9,592 nucleotides of DNA from REEB506 sp049317545 (GCA_049317545.1 JBMOIB010000112.1:1-9592); one strand, 5' to 3'. Counted from the stretch's first letter, positions 1-7,191 are shown. Numbers and translations: made by a program. The notes: generated from the sequence alone by a model not told the origin.

Positions 1-79
1 CCGCCTCTTTGTGACATCCGCCGGGAACCGCTGTACGGTCCCGCCCATCATGCCAGCCGACGCCTCGACCCCGGCCCCC

Positions 80-1297
80 ATGGGCCATCAAACCCCTATC
101 GTCACCTTCGCCGACATCGAAGCGGCGGCCTCCAGGATCGCCTCGGCGATCGAGCGCACGCCGCTGCGTCGCTCCCGTACGCTCTCGGAGATTACCGGCG
201 CCGACGTCTGGGTGAAGTTCGAGAACCTGCAATTCACCGCCTCGTTCAAGGAGCGCGGGGCCCTCAACAAGCTGCTCATGCTGACGGAAGCCGAGCGCCG
301 CGCCGGCGTGATCGCAGTGTCGGCCGGCAACCACGCCCAGGGCGTCGCCTACAACGCATCCCGGCTGGGCATTCCCGCCACCATCGTGATGCCGATCGGC
401 ACGCCGTTCGTGAAGGTCGAGCACACCCGCAAGCACGGCGCGCGGGTCCTGCTGCACGGCGACAGCTTCGCGGAAGCGACGACCTACGCCTACCAGGTGA
501 AGGACCGCGAGGGGCTGACCTTCGTACATCCGTACGACGACCCGGCGGTTGTCGCCGGCCAGGGCACGATCGCCCTCGAAATGCTTGCCGACGCGCCGGA
601 TCTGGAGACGCTCGTCATCCCGGTCGGCGGCGGCGGCCTGATCGCCGGCAACGCAACGGCAGCCAAACACCTCAAGCCCGAAATCCGCATCGTCGGCGTC
701 GAGGCGCGGATGTTTCCCTCGATGTACGCCGAATTGCGCGGCGAACAGCCGGTTTGCGGCGGACACACGATCGCCGAAGGCATCGCCGTCAAGCAGGCGG
801 GCCGGCTGCCGCTGGAAATCGCGCGCCGCCTCGTCGACGAGATCGTGCTGGTCGACGAGCCGCACCTGGAAGCGGCGATCACGCTTTTTTGTAATGTCGA
901 GAAAACAGTCGCTGAGGGCGCCGGCGCGGCCGGTCTCGCCGCGCTCCTCGCCCACCCGCAGAAGTTCGCCGGCCAAAAGGTCGGCCTCATCCTCTGCGGC
1001 GGCAACATCGACTCGCGCCTGCTCGCTTCTGTGCTGACGCGCGCGCTTGTGCGCGAAGGTCGCATTTCGCGGCTGCGGATCATCGGCGACGATCGGCCAG
1101 GGCTGCTTGCGCAGGTCTCCACCATCATCGGCGAAATGGGCGGCAACATCATCGAGGTCGCGCATAACCGGCTGGCGCTCGACGTGCCGGCCAAAGGCGC
1201 GGAATTCGATATCCTGATCGAGACCCGCGACGCCCAGCATACGCAGGAGATCGTGGACGCGCTGACAGCTTCCGGTTATCCCCCTCGTGGGCTGTAA
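80..1297 (+). CDS. ilvA: Threonine ammonia-lyase (threonine dehydratase), single ACT domain form
   Basis: PLP-dependent cytosolic enzyme expected to deaminate L-threonine to 2-oxobutyrate, the first step towards isoleucine or a catabolic step. Counting from the ATG at 80 (about 405 aa), the PLP lysine lies in SFKERGA near residue 57. It is followed by SAGNHAQG (residues 81-88), the phosphate-binding loop PVGGGG (about 182-186), and LCGGNID near residue 306, close to the end of the catalytic domain. A C-terminal ACT domain begins around residue 332 (RLRIIGDDRPGLLAQVS), which suggests control by an amino acid ligand. This matches the roughly 400-residue single-ACT type, not the two-ACT E. coli IlvA, so biosynthetic versus catabolic role is open and the symbol is tentative. 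The start is uncertain: in-frame GTG at 11 and ATG at 50 would add 23 or 10 residues. None has a clear Shine-Dalgarno. I chose 80 because the catalytic fold (VTFADIEAAA) starts just after it. Confidence 0.9.
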   Translation: MGHQTPIVTFADIEAAASRIASAIERTPLRRSRTLSEITGADVWVKFENLQFTASFKERGALNKLLMLTEAERRAGVIAVSAGNHAQGVAYNASRLGIPATIVMPIGTPFVKVEHTRKHGARVLLHGDSFAEATTYAYQVKDREGLTFVHPYDDPAVVAGQGTIALEMLADAPDLETLVIPVGGGGLIAGNATAAKHLKPEIRIVGVEARMFPSMYAELRGEQPVCGGHTIAEGIAVKQAGRLPLEIARRLVDEIVLVDEPHLEAAITLFCNVEKTVAEGAGAAGLAALLAHPQKFAGQKVGLILCGGNIDSRLLASVLTRALVREGRISRLRIIGDDRPGLLAQVSTIIGEMGGNIIEVAHNRLALDVPAKGAEFDILIETRDAQHTQEIVDALTASGYPPRGL

Positions 1298-1376
1298 CGC
1301 GCAATCGCTGCAAGCGAAGGCGCCACGCGGCCAAGTCTATGCGCCGCAATTCCGACCCTGACTGAGGGAGAGCCTC

Positions 1377-2318
1377 ATGAAACGTTCCGTGATCGCCGCC
1401 GCCGCCATCCTCGGATTGCTGGCGTCCTCTCCCGCCTATGCCCAGTCGAGCGGCATCAAGCGGGTCGAAAACACGAAGGGTTCGACGAAGGACGTCGAAA
1501 TTCCCAAATGCTCCAAGAGCCTCGGCACGGTCTCGCTGACCGACGGCGAAGGCGGCGTGTGGTCGCAATATGGCCTCCCGGCGCCGTCGGTTCTGCTGAA
1601 AGCTTTCGTCACCCGCTCCGGCTGCTTCAAGCTGCTCGATCGCGGCGCGGGCATGGCCGCCCTTGAGCGTGAACGCGCGTTGGCGAGCGGCGGTTCCCTG
1701 CAGCGTGGCTCGAACATGGGCGCCGGCCAAGTGAAGGCCGCCGATTACATCCTCGTGGCCGATATCGCCGGCTCCGACCAGAACAGCGGCGGCAGCGCGG
1801 TCGGCGCGGTGCTCGGCGGCGTCGTCGGCGGGCGCTTCGGCGCAGCCATCGGCGGCATTCGCACGCAAAAGGTGGAAGCCCAGACCGTTCTGTCGCTGAT
1901 GAACGTGCGCACCTCGGAAGTCGAAGTCTCCAAGGAAGGTTTCGCCAAAAAGACCGACCTCTCCTTCGGCGGCGGCGCCGGCTGGTGGGGCGGCGGCATT
2001 GGCGGCGGCGCCTATGAGAGCACCGAAGTCGGCAAGGTCGTCGGTCTCGCCTTCCTCGACGCCTATCGCCAGATGGTCACCGAACTCGGCGGCCTCACCG
2101 ACAATGCCTCGGCCGCGGCCCCCAAGCAGGCGTTCGTCGCACGCGCGGCGGTCGATATGCGCCGCTCGCCGGCGGCGTCCGCGACGCTGATCCGCAAGCT
2201 CGACGCCGGCATGATGGTCTACCCGCTGGGCGCCAAGGAAGGCATGTGGTGGGAAGTCGAGGACGAAAACGGCAACGCCGGCTGGGTCCTGAACGACAAG
2301 CTCGAACCCAAGAAGTGA
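1377..2318 (+). CDS. Secreted CsgG-like protein with C-terminal SH3-like domain
   Basis: A 313-residue exported protein. Residues 1-22 form a Sec signal peptide (MKR, hydrophobic core, likely cleavage after AYA). No lipobox cysteine is present, unlike the curli pore CsgG, which is a lipoprotein. Residues about 45-235 resemble the CsgG family: SGCFKLLDRGAGMAALERER (81-100), then ADYILVADIAG (122-132), and a strand region ending VLSLMNVRTSEVEVSKEG. Two glycine-rich stretches interrupt this fold: a glycine-zipper-like run at about 138-160, and a Gly/Trp run at about 197-212. Residues about 252-311 look like a bacterial SH3 domain (VDMRRSPAASATLIRKLDAG, then WWEVEDENGNAGWV and NDKLEP). Two cysteines (45 and 83) could form a disulfide. 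The Shine-Dalgarno GAGGGAGAG lies at 1364-1372. The GST gene follows 7 bases after the stop. No curli genes are in the window, so curli secretion is not implied. Role unknown; probably an envelope protein. Confidence 0.72.
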   Translation: MKRSVIAAAAILGLLASSPAYAQSSGIKRVENTKGSTKDVEIPKCSKSLGTVSLTDGEGGVWSQYGLPAPSVLLKAFVTRSGCFKLLDRGAGMAALERERALASGGSLQRGSNMGAGQVKAADYILVADIAGSDQNSGGSAVGAVLGGVVGGRFGAAIGGIRTQKVEAQTVLSLMNVRTSEVEVSKEGFAKKTDLSFGGGAGWWGGGIGGGAYESTEVGKVVGLAFLDAYRQMVTELGGLTDNASAAAPKQAFVARAAVDMRRSPAASATLIRKLDAGMMVYPLGAKEGMWWEVEDENGNAGWVLNDKLEPKK

Positions 2319-2325
2319 CGCATAG

Positions 2326-3003
2326 ATGAGCGCAGCGCCCGTCCTCTACATCGGGAACAAGAATTACTCGTCCTGGTCGATGCGCCCCTGGCTGGCCTTG
2401 ACCTGGGCGGGGCTCGATTTCGAGGAGCGGGTGCTGCCGCTCGGCGCCATGGGCTATGGCAAGTCGAAGATCCCCGAGATCCTCGCCGTAAGCCCCAGCG
2501 GCCGCGTGCCGGCGCTGCACTGGAACGGCGTGGTGATCTGGGATTCGCTTGCGATCTGCGAATGGGCGGCCGAGCAACGCCCAGCCGTCGCCTTGTGGCC
2601 GGAGGATGCGACCGCGCGGGCGGTGGCGCGCTCCGTGGCGGCGGAAATGCATTCAGGCTACACCGCTCTGCGCCGCGACATGTCGATGAACATCCGCCGG
2701 CGCGCAAAGGTAGGCTCCTGGCCCGAAGATACGCAGGCCGACATCACCCGGGTCGTTGAACTCTGGAACGATGTGCGCGCCAGGTTCGGCGCCGGCGGCC
2801 CATTCCTGTTCGGCCGTCGTTCGATCGCTGACGCGCTGTTTGCGCCCGTCTGCACACGTTTTCGCACCTATGGCGTCCCGCTCGATGCAGTCAGCGCCGC
2901 CTATTGCGACGCGATTTTCGCCGACGCTGCTTTTGCGGCGTGGGAACGCGCAGCGGTCGCTGAGACGTGGACAATTCCCGCCACCGACGCGCTATACGCC
3001 TAA
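2326..3003 (+). CDS. Glutathione S-transferase family protein
   Basis: A 225-residue cytosolic protein with the two-domain GST layout. The N-terminal thioredoxin-like domain (about residues 5-85) opens with YIGNKNYSSWSMRPWLAL, whose serines (15, 16, 18) are candidates for activating the glutathione thiol. The conserved cis-proline is in GRVPAL (P62) and the glutamyl-binding pair in WDSLAI (D73-S74). The helical C-terminal domain includes RRSIADALFAPV, where D169 fits the conserved N-capping aspartate of the GST fold. The NYSSWSxRPW opening is common in a proteobacterial GST subgroup of unassigned substrate, so I give no symbol. Only 7 bases separate it from the CsgG-like gene, and its own Shine-Dalgarno is weak, so translational coupling is likely. 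The FKBP lipoprotein gene starts 21 bases after its stop, suggesting a shared transcript. Confidence 0.88.
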   Translation: MSAAPVLYIGNKNYSSWSMRPWLALTWAGLDFEERVLPLGAMGYGKSKIPEILAVSPSGRVPALHWNGVVIWDSLAICEWAAEQRPAVALWPEDATARAVARSVAAEMHSGYTALRRDMSMNIRRRAKVGSWPEDTQADITRVVELWNDVRARFGAGGPFLFGRRSIADALFAPVCTRFRTYGVPLDAVSAAYCDAIFADAAFAAWERAAVAETWTIPATDALYA

Positions 3004-3024
3004 GAGCCAATCAGGAGCACATTC

Positions 3025-3564
3025 ATGAACCGCTTTATCGCCGCAGCGCTGATCGGCGCGGCGCTGCTGTCCGGCTGCCAACAACCCAGCGGCGGCGTCA
3101 TGGCTGAGATCGAGAAGGCCGAAGCCGAACGCGCCAAGGAAATCGAGAAGGCCGTCGCCGCAGGCCTCGCCTTCCTCGAGCAGAACAAGACCAAACCCGG
3201 CGTGAAAGTGACCGAGACGGGCCTGCAGTACGAAGTCGTGCGCGCCGTCGCGGCGTCCAAGCCGCGCCCGGGCCCGAGCGACGAAGTGACCGTGCAGTAC
3301 GAAGGCACGCTGCCGGACGGCGCGGTGTTCGACAGCTCCTATCAGCGCGGCGAGCCGACGACCTTCCCGCTAAACGCCGTCATTCCCGGCTGGACCGAAG
3401 GCCTTCAGCTGATGCGCCCGGGCGAGGAATTCCGCTTCGTGATCCCGTCCGACCTCGCCTATGGCGAGCGCGGCGCCGGCGGCCAGATCGGCCCGAACCA
3501 AGTGCTGGTGTTCAAGGTCGAGCTGCTGAGCTTCAAGCGCGCCGACGGCAAGGTCGAGAAATAG
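3025..3564 (+). CDS. FKBP-type peptidyl-prolyl cis-trans isomerase, lipoprotein
   Basis: A 179-residue lipoprotein predicted to catalyse proline isomerisation in protein folding in the periplasm. Residues 1-17 are a lipoprotein signal peptide ending in the lipobox LSGC, with C18 as the lipidated residue. The next residues are Gln-Gln, with no aspartate at +2, so by the E. coli rule it would go to the outer membrane. Residues about 26-55 form a charged helix rich in Glu, Lys and Ala, like the dimerising N-terminal segment of Mip/FkpA proteins but much shorter. The FKBP domain spans about 83-170. Typical active-site residues are visible: Y92, F102-D103, V119-I120, W123, Y146 (in LAYGERG) and F163. 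The Shine-Dalgarno AGGAG is at 3013-3017, 7 bases before the ATG. Last gene of the + strand cluster; its stop lies 16 bases from the stop of the opposing membrane gene. No symbol is given because several FKBP types share this layout. Confidence 0.92.
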   Translation: MNRFIAAALIGAALLSGCQQPSGGVMAEIEKAEAERAKEIEKAVAAGLAFLEQNKTKPGVKVTETGLQYEVVRAVAASKPRPGPSDEVTVQYEGTLPDGAVFDSSYQRGEPTTFPLNAVIPGWTEGLQLMRPGEEFRFVIPSDLAYGERGAGGQIGPNQVLVFKVELLSFKRADGKVEK

Positions 3565-3580
3565 ACCGAGAGCCGCGTTC

Positions 3581-3961
3581 TCACCCGGCTTTGCGGAAGA
3601 CCGCGGCGGCGCTCGCCAGGATGGCGATCATCACCGCTTCGACGATCATCGGCTGGAAGGCCGTCGGCTGCACGCCGTCGAGCGCGAGGCTGACGCAGCG
3701 CCCCGCGAACGCAATCGAGAGCAGCAGGATCGGCGGATAGAGCGGGCCCGGCTTGGCGCGCCAGGCGCCGATCAGCGCGAACACGGCCGCGCCGATGAAA
3801 AACGCCGTGAAGTCAGCGCGCATGGTCGCGAGGCCTTGCGCGCCGATCGGCGAGAGGAAGAACTGTTGGCCCAACTCGGCAGGCTTGAGCAGGAAGCCGA
3901 CGCCCAGCGCCGCGTTGAACAGCGCCAGCAGAACGAGCGCGACGCGCATCACGATTTTCAT
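3581..3961 (-). CDS. Small four-helix membrane protein, DUF4345-like
   Basis: A 126-residue, very hydrophobic protein with four predicted transmembrane helices (about residues 5-25, 50-67, 75-95 and 102-121), placing it in the inner membrane. Length, helix count and the polar MRAD signature just before helix 2 (R48, D50) resemble the DUF4345 family, whose function is unknown. The family assignment is from memory of its general look and is not firm. R88 inside the third helix region is an unusual buried charge. The ATG is preceded by a purine-rich GGGGGAAC stretch that could act as a weak ribosome binding site. It follows argE on the same strand after 82 bases, so it may be the last gene of that transcript or have its own promoter. 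I found no convincing promoter in the gap. Confidence 0.7.
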   Translation of the reverse strand: MKIVMRVALVLLALFNAALGVGFLLKPAELGQQFFLSPIGAQGLATMRADFTAFFIGAAVFALIGAWRAKPGPLYPPILLLSIAFAGRCVSLALDGVQPTAFQPMIVEAVMIAILASAAAVFRKAG

Positions 3962-4043
3962 CTTGTTCCCCCGGGGCAGCTGCGCCGCATCTTGTTGCGC
4001 GGCTTATGCCACAATCCTAACGGACGCGAAACGCCGCGCGATG

Positions 4044-5216
4044 TCAGGCGCTTAAGCGCCGGATCAACCGATCCATAAACGCCGCGCCCTCGGCGATCTG
4101 GCTTTCTTCGATCCATTCGTCCGGCTGGTGGGCCTGCAGGATCGATCCGGGGCCGCACAGAACCGTCGGGATGCCGGCCCGCTGGAACAGGCCCGCCTCG
4201 GCGGCGTAACTCGCCACCTGCACGGAATTGTCGCCGGTCAGCGCCCGAACGAAGTGCTCGGCGGCGCTATCGAGCGTCGGGGCGAACGGCGGCGTATCGG
4301 AGCGCCGGGTGACGACCACGCCGCCTTCCGGCGCGCGCGCCTTGATGCCGGCGTCGACCTCGGCGGTGAAGGCGCGAAAGCGCGCCTCGTAGATGTCGGG
4401 CTCACCCGCTGTCGGGCAGCGCAGGTCCCAGATGAACATGCAGCGGCGCGCGAGGATGTTGACCGCAGTGCCGCCCTCGACGATGCCAATCGTCATGGTG
4501 GCGCCCGGCGGCTGGAACGGCGTGGTTGGATCAGCTGCGGCGGCCGCCTCTTCACCCATCTTGAGCACGAAATTCATCAGCTTGAGCGCCTCGGCGATCG
4601 CCGACACGCCCTGGTGGATCTGGCTCGAATGCGCCTCGCGGCCGGTGACTTCGACGATGAAGGACCGAATGCCCTTGTGCCCGGACAGCACACGCATGTC
4701 CGTGGGCTCGCCGACCACGCACAGCGCCGGCGGCGGGACGAACTCGCCTAGACGCGCGATCATGTGCGGCGCCCCGAGACAGCCGACCTCCTCGTCATAC
4801 GAGAACGCCAGGATCAGCGGCCGATCCATCGCCGCCGCCAACGCCTTGTCGACATGCGCCAGCGCGAGCGCGAGGAAGCTCTTCATGTCGGCGACGCCGC
4901 GGCCGTAGAGGCGCCCGTCGCGCTCGACGACGGTCCAGGGATCGCTCGTCCACGGCTGGCCGTCGACCGGCACTACGTCGGTGTGGCCCGACAGCACGAT
5001 CCCGCCGGCGGCCTCAGGGCCGACGCGGGCGACGAGATTGGCCTTGGCGCCGTCAGCGCTCGCGATGCGCCATGTGGGTACGCCGCGCGCGCCGAGATAG
5101 GCCTCGACCCAATCGATCAGCGCGAGGTTGGAATTGCGCGAGGTCGTATCGAAAGCGACCAGGCGATCGAGGATCGCGCGCGCGGCGGTCGCTTCGGCGG
5201 TGAACGAGGCGGGCAT
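4044..5216 (-). CDS. argE: Acetylornithine deacetylase
   Basis: A 390-residue cytosolic metallopeptidase-family (M20) enzyme expected to hydrolyse N2-acetyl-L-ornithine to ornithine and acetate in linear arginine biosynthesis. All M20 di-zinc motifs are visible: SGHTDVVPV (H78, with D80 as the assisting aspartate), GRGVADMKSF (D110), YDEEVGCLGA (catalytic E142 and metal ligand E143), VVGEPTDM (E170), and C-terminal GPGSILQAHQPDEWI (H363). The dimerisation or lid domain lies between about residues 181 and 295 and begins with HKGIRSFIVEVTGREAHSS. The GPGS...QAH.PDE ending and overall length fit ArgE better than DapE, although other M20 deacylases share parts of it. The ATG at 5216 has an AGGA-type Shine-Dalgarno a few bases upstream. 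It starts 26 bases after the cysQ-like stop codon, so co-transcription with galU and cysQ is likely. Confidence 0.92.
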   Translation of the reverse strand: MPASFTAEATAARAILDRLVAFDTTSRNSNLALIDWVEAYLGARGVPTWRIASADGAKANLVARVGPEAAGGIVLSGHTDVVPVDGQPWTSDPWTVVERDGRLYGRGVADMKSFLALALAHVDKALAAAMDRPLILAFSYDEEVGCLGAPHMIARLGEFVPPPALCVVGEPTDMRVLSGHKGIRSFIVEVTGREAHSSQIHQGVSAIAEALKLMNFVLKMGEEAAAAADPTTPFQPPGATMTIGIVEGGTAVNILARRCMFIWDLRCPTAGEPDIYEARFRAFTAEVDAGIKARAPEGGVVVTRRSDTPPFAPTLDSAAEHFVRALTGDNSVQVASYAAEAGLFQRAGIPTVLCGPGSILQAHQPDEWIEESQIAEGAAFMDRLIRRLSA

Positions 5217-5242
5217 TCCCTATCCTGCGCCGGGCGCGCGGT

Positions 5243-6052
5243 TTAGGCCAGCGCCGCGCGCGCCGCCGCCTCGGCGCCAGCCCCGCCGTAGGCGACGAAG
5301 CCGCGGATCAGGGTGTCTCCAGGCGTCTGGCCGTACCGCAGAAGGGCGCCCTTGAGCGTCATCATGCCGCCGCCGGCGGCGCGCAGCACGGCGTCGCCTG
5401 CCGCAGCGTCCCATTCATTGATCGGGCCGAAGCGCGGATAGAGATCGGCCTCGCCGGTCGCGACGAGACAGAACTTCAGCGACGAACTCGCCTGCCGCAT
5501 CTGCGTCACGCCAGCGCGCTTCAGGAACGCGTCGAGCCCATCGCTGGTGCGGCTTTTGACGCCGCGCAATCCGCTGGTGCGCTGGTCGACGACAATCCTG
5601 CTCGGCCCCTCGTCCAGAGCGGCGGTTGCCGGGAGGCAGCGCGCATGGAAGGCCCCGTCCGGCCCACCGAGGTAAAGTTCGCCGGTCGCCGGCGCATAGA
5701 CCACGCCGAGCGTCGGGACGCCGTCCTCGATCAACGCCACATTGACCGTGAACTCCGCGCCGCCCTCGGTGAATCCGCTTGTGCCGTCGAGCGGATCGAC
5801 CAGGAAGAACCGCGTGCCGCCGCGCGTCTGGTCGCCGGCGGCTTGCGCCTCCTCGGCGATCACCGGTACGCCCGGCGCCGCCGCGGCGAGGCCCGCCAGA
5901 ATGATCGCTTCGGCCTGCTCGTCGGCGATCGTCACCGGGCTGCCGTCAGCCTTGGTGGTCACCGCGCAGCCGGATTTCCAGATGTCGTAGATGGCGCGGC
6001 CCGCCTCGCGGGCGATCGCGTCCATGCGGTCGAGGAGTTCAGATGAGGTCAC
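5243..6052 (-). CDS. cysQ: 3'(2'),5'-bisphosphate nucleotidase, CysQ-like (inositol monophosphatase superfamily)
   Basis: A 269-residue Mg2+-dependent phosphatase of the inositol monophosphatase superfamily. CysQ removes the 3' phosphate from PAP (3'-phosphoadenosine 5'-phosphate), a by-product of sulfate assimilation, and from PAPS. Metal-binding motifs are present: PVIAEE (E67), VDPLDGT (residues 85-91, with D86 and D89) and NEWDAAAGD (D215). SSSLKFC near residue 190 and EFTVNVALI near residue 100 favour CysQ over other superfamily members. However, the CysQ-typical TKEF after DPLDG is TSGF here, and the usual SRSH motif is not evident at VVDQRTSG, so a different phosphate ester substrate is possible. 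The start is a GTG at 6052 with no clear Shine-Dalgarno, 3 bases after the galU stop, which fits translational coupling. An internal ATG (codon 10, at 6025) is a less likely start because it would cut into the first helix. Confidence 0.85.
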   Translation of the reverse strand: MTSSELLDRMDAIAREAGRAIYDIWKSGCAVTTKADGSPVTIADEQAEAIILAGLAAAAPGVPVIAEEAQAAGDQTRGGTRFFLVDPLDGTSGFTEGGAEFTVNVALIEDGVPTLGVVYAPATGELYLGGPDGAFHARCLPATAALDEGPSRIVVDQRTSGLRGVKSRTSDGLDAFLKRAGVTQMRQASSSLKFCLVATGEADLYPRFGPINEWDAAAGDAVLRAAGGGMMTLKGALLRYGQTPGDTLIRGFVAYGGAGAEAAARAALA

Positions 6053-6055
6053 GGA

Positions 6056-6958
6056 CTAGCGGGTAGCGAGCGCGAGCTCCTCCAGCAAGGCCGCACGCGC
6101 ATCCGCGCCGAGGTTGGCGTCGCGCAACGCAAGCGCCGCGGCGGCGCGCAGATAGCCGACCTTGTCGCCGCAATCGTACACGCGGCCCGAAAATTCGAGA
6201 CCCGCGAAGGGCTGCACGCCGAGCATGCGCTTCATTGCGTCGGTGATCTGGATCTCGCCGCCGGCGCCGCGCTCCTGGTTTTCGAGCAGGCCGAAAATCT
6301 CCGGCTGCAGGATGTAGCGGCCGTTGATGTAGAGGTTCGACGGCGCCGTGCCCTTCGGCGGCTTTTCCACCATGCCGGTGAGTTCGAAGGCCGCGCCGTC
6401 CCGGGCGCCGAGCGAAACGATGCCGTAATTGTGCGCGAACGCTGGGTCGCAGGCGTTGACCGCGATCACATTGCCGCCGCGTGCGTGATAGACGGCGTTC
6501 ATCGCCGCGAGGCAGTTCGGTCCGTCGGTAGGCGGGACCATAATCATATCGGGAAGCAGCAGCGCGAACGGCTCGTCGCCGATCACGTCGCGCGCGCACC
6601 AGACGGCATGGCCGAGGCCCAAGGGCGCCTGCTGGCGGACGAAGCTCGTCGACCCGGCCTTCGGCAGGATGGCTTCCAGCTCGGCGAGAATGTCGGTCTT
6701 CGCCTTCATCCGCAGCGTGTCTTCAAGCTCGTAGGCGCGGTCGAAATAATCCTCGATCGCCCCTTTGTTGCGGCCGGTGACGAACACGATGTGCTCGATC
6801 CCGGCCTCGACGGCCTCGTCGACCACGTATTGGATGGCCGGGCGGTCGAAGACCGGGAGCATTTCCTTCGGGATCGCCTTGGTGGCGGGCAGGACGCGGG
6901 TGCCAAGGCCGGCGACGGGAAGGACGGCTTTGCGGATGGGGCGAGCGTTCGGGGTCAT
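6056..6958 (-). CDS. galU: UTP--glucose-1-phosphate uridylyltransferase
   Basis: A 300-residue cytosolic nucleotidyltransferase making UDP-glucose from UTP and glucose 1-phosphate, a precursor for surface polysaccharides and for galactose use. Length matches E. coli GalU (302 aa). The nucleotide-binding signature runs from VLPVAGLGTR through ATKAIPKEMLPV (residues about 12-36). It is followed by PLGLGHAVW, LLPDMI (metal-binding D137), VEKPPKG (K199), NGRYIL, GGEIQITDAM and YDCGDKVGYL (about 261-270). The ATG at 6958 is the best start because GGAGG lies 4 bases upstream. An in-frame TTG at 6976 would add six residues (MHAGGV) and read through that ribosome binding site, so it is rejected. First gene of the probable galU-cysQ-argE transcript, divergent from the tRNA-Leu gene. 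Confidence 0.95.
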   Translation of the reverse strand: MTPNARPIRKAVLPVAGLGTRVLPATKAIPKEMLPVFDRPAIQYVVDEAVEAGIEHIVFVTGRNKGAIEDYFDRAYELEDTLRMKAKTDILAELEAILPKAGSTSFVRQQAPLGLGHAVWCARDVIGDEPFALLLPDMIMVPPTDGPNCLAAMNAVYHARGGNVIAVNACDPAFAHNYGIVSLGARDGAAFELTGMVEKPPKGTAPSNLYINGRYILQPEIFGLLENQERGAGGEIQITDAMKRMLGVQPFAGLEFSGRVYDCGDKVGYLRAAAALALRDANLGADARAALLEELALATR

Positions 6959-6962
6959 AACG

Positions 6963-6967
6963 CCTCC
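6963..6967 (-). promoter_or_regulatory. Ribosome binding site of galU
   Basis: On the minus strand this reads GGAGG, a full anti-Shine-Dalgarno match, 4 bases before the ATG at 6958. It decides the galU start in favour of that ATG over the in-frame TTG at 6976. Confidence 0.8.
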
Positions 6968-7057
6968 GGCGTGCAATCACGGCGCCGATCGCGCCGCCTC
7001 GTTGGTCGCTCCGCTCTAAACCGCGTCGGGCGATGCGGCCAGAGCGACTCCGGCCAG

Positions 7058-7086
7058 TTGACGCCCGGTCCCGCCCCGCCTAACCC
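7058..7086 (+). promoter_or_regulatory. Probable housekeeping promoter of tRNA-Leu
   Basis: TTGACG (7058-7063) matches five of six bases of the TTGACA -35 box. It is followed by a 17-base spacer and TAACCC (7081-7086) as a weak -10. Transcription would start near 7092-7094, about 12 bases before the mature tRNA. The stretch after the -10 is G+C rich (GCGCCCGCG), as in stringently controlled stable-RNA promoters. The -35 and spacing are seen directly; stringent control is inference. Confidence 0.55.
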
Positions 7087-7104
7087 AGTGCGCCCGCGCA
7101 ACGG

Positions 7105-7191
7105 GCCCCAGTGGCGGAATCGGTAGACGCAGCAGACTCAAAATCTGCCGTTCGCAAGGACGTGCCCGTTCGACTCGGGCCTGGGGCACCA
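7105..7191 (+). tRNA. tRNA-Leu, anticodon CAA
   Basis: A complete 87-base class II tRNA including the encoded CCA (7189-7191). The acceptor stem GCCCCAG (7105-7111) pairs fully with CTGGGGC (7181-7187), followed by discriminator A7188. The D arm contains GGTAGACGCA. The anticodon stem GCAGA (7132-7136) pairs with TCTGC (7144-7148), enclosing loop CTCAAAA with anticodon CAA at 7139-7141, which reads UUG codons. A long variable arm (about 7149-7163, CGTTCGCAAGGACG) is typical of leucine tRNAs. The T arm is GCCCG-TTCGACT-CGGGC (7164-7180). Discriminator A and the long variable arm fit tRNA-Leu identity. Confidence 0.97.

Noticed and set aside
1305..1317. TCGCT-GCA-AGCGA hairpin after threonine ammonia-lyase as a terminator
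   Set aside because: Short stem and no T-tract on the + strand.
3571..3590. AGCCG/CGGCT inverted repeat between convergent FKBP and membrane-protein genes as a terminator
   Set aside because: Only a 5-bp stem with a 10-base loop and just two following T bases; not distinguishable from chance.
4128..4751. A 207-codon + strand reading frame opposite argE
   Set aside because: The argE strand carries all catalytic motifs; this frame is Arg-rich with no recognisable fold.
7005..7048. GTCGCTC ... GAGCGAC inverted repeat in the galU/tRNA divergent region as an operator
   Set aside because: Seven bases separated by 30, in very GC-rich DNA; likely chance, with no regulator gene nearby.
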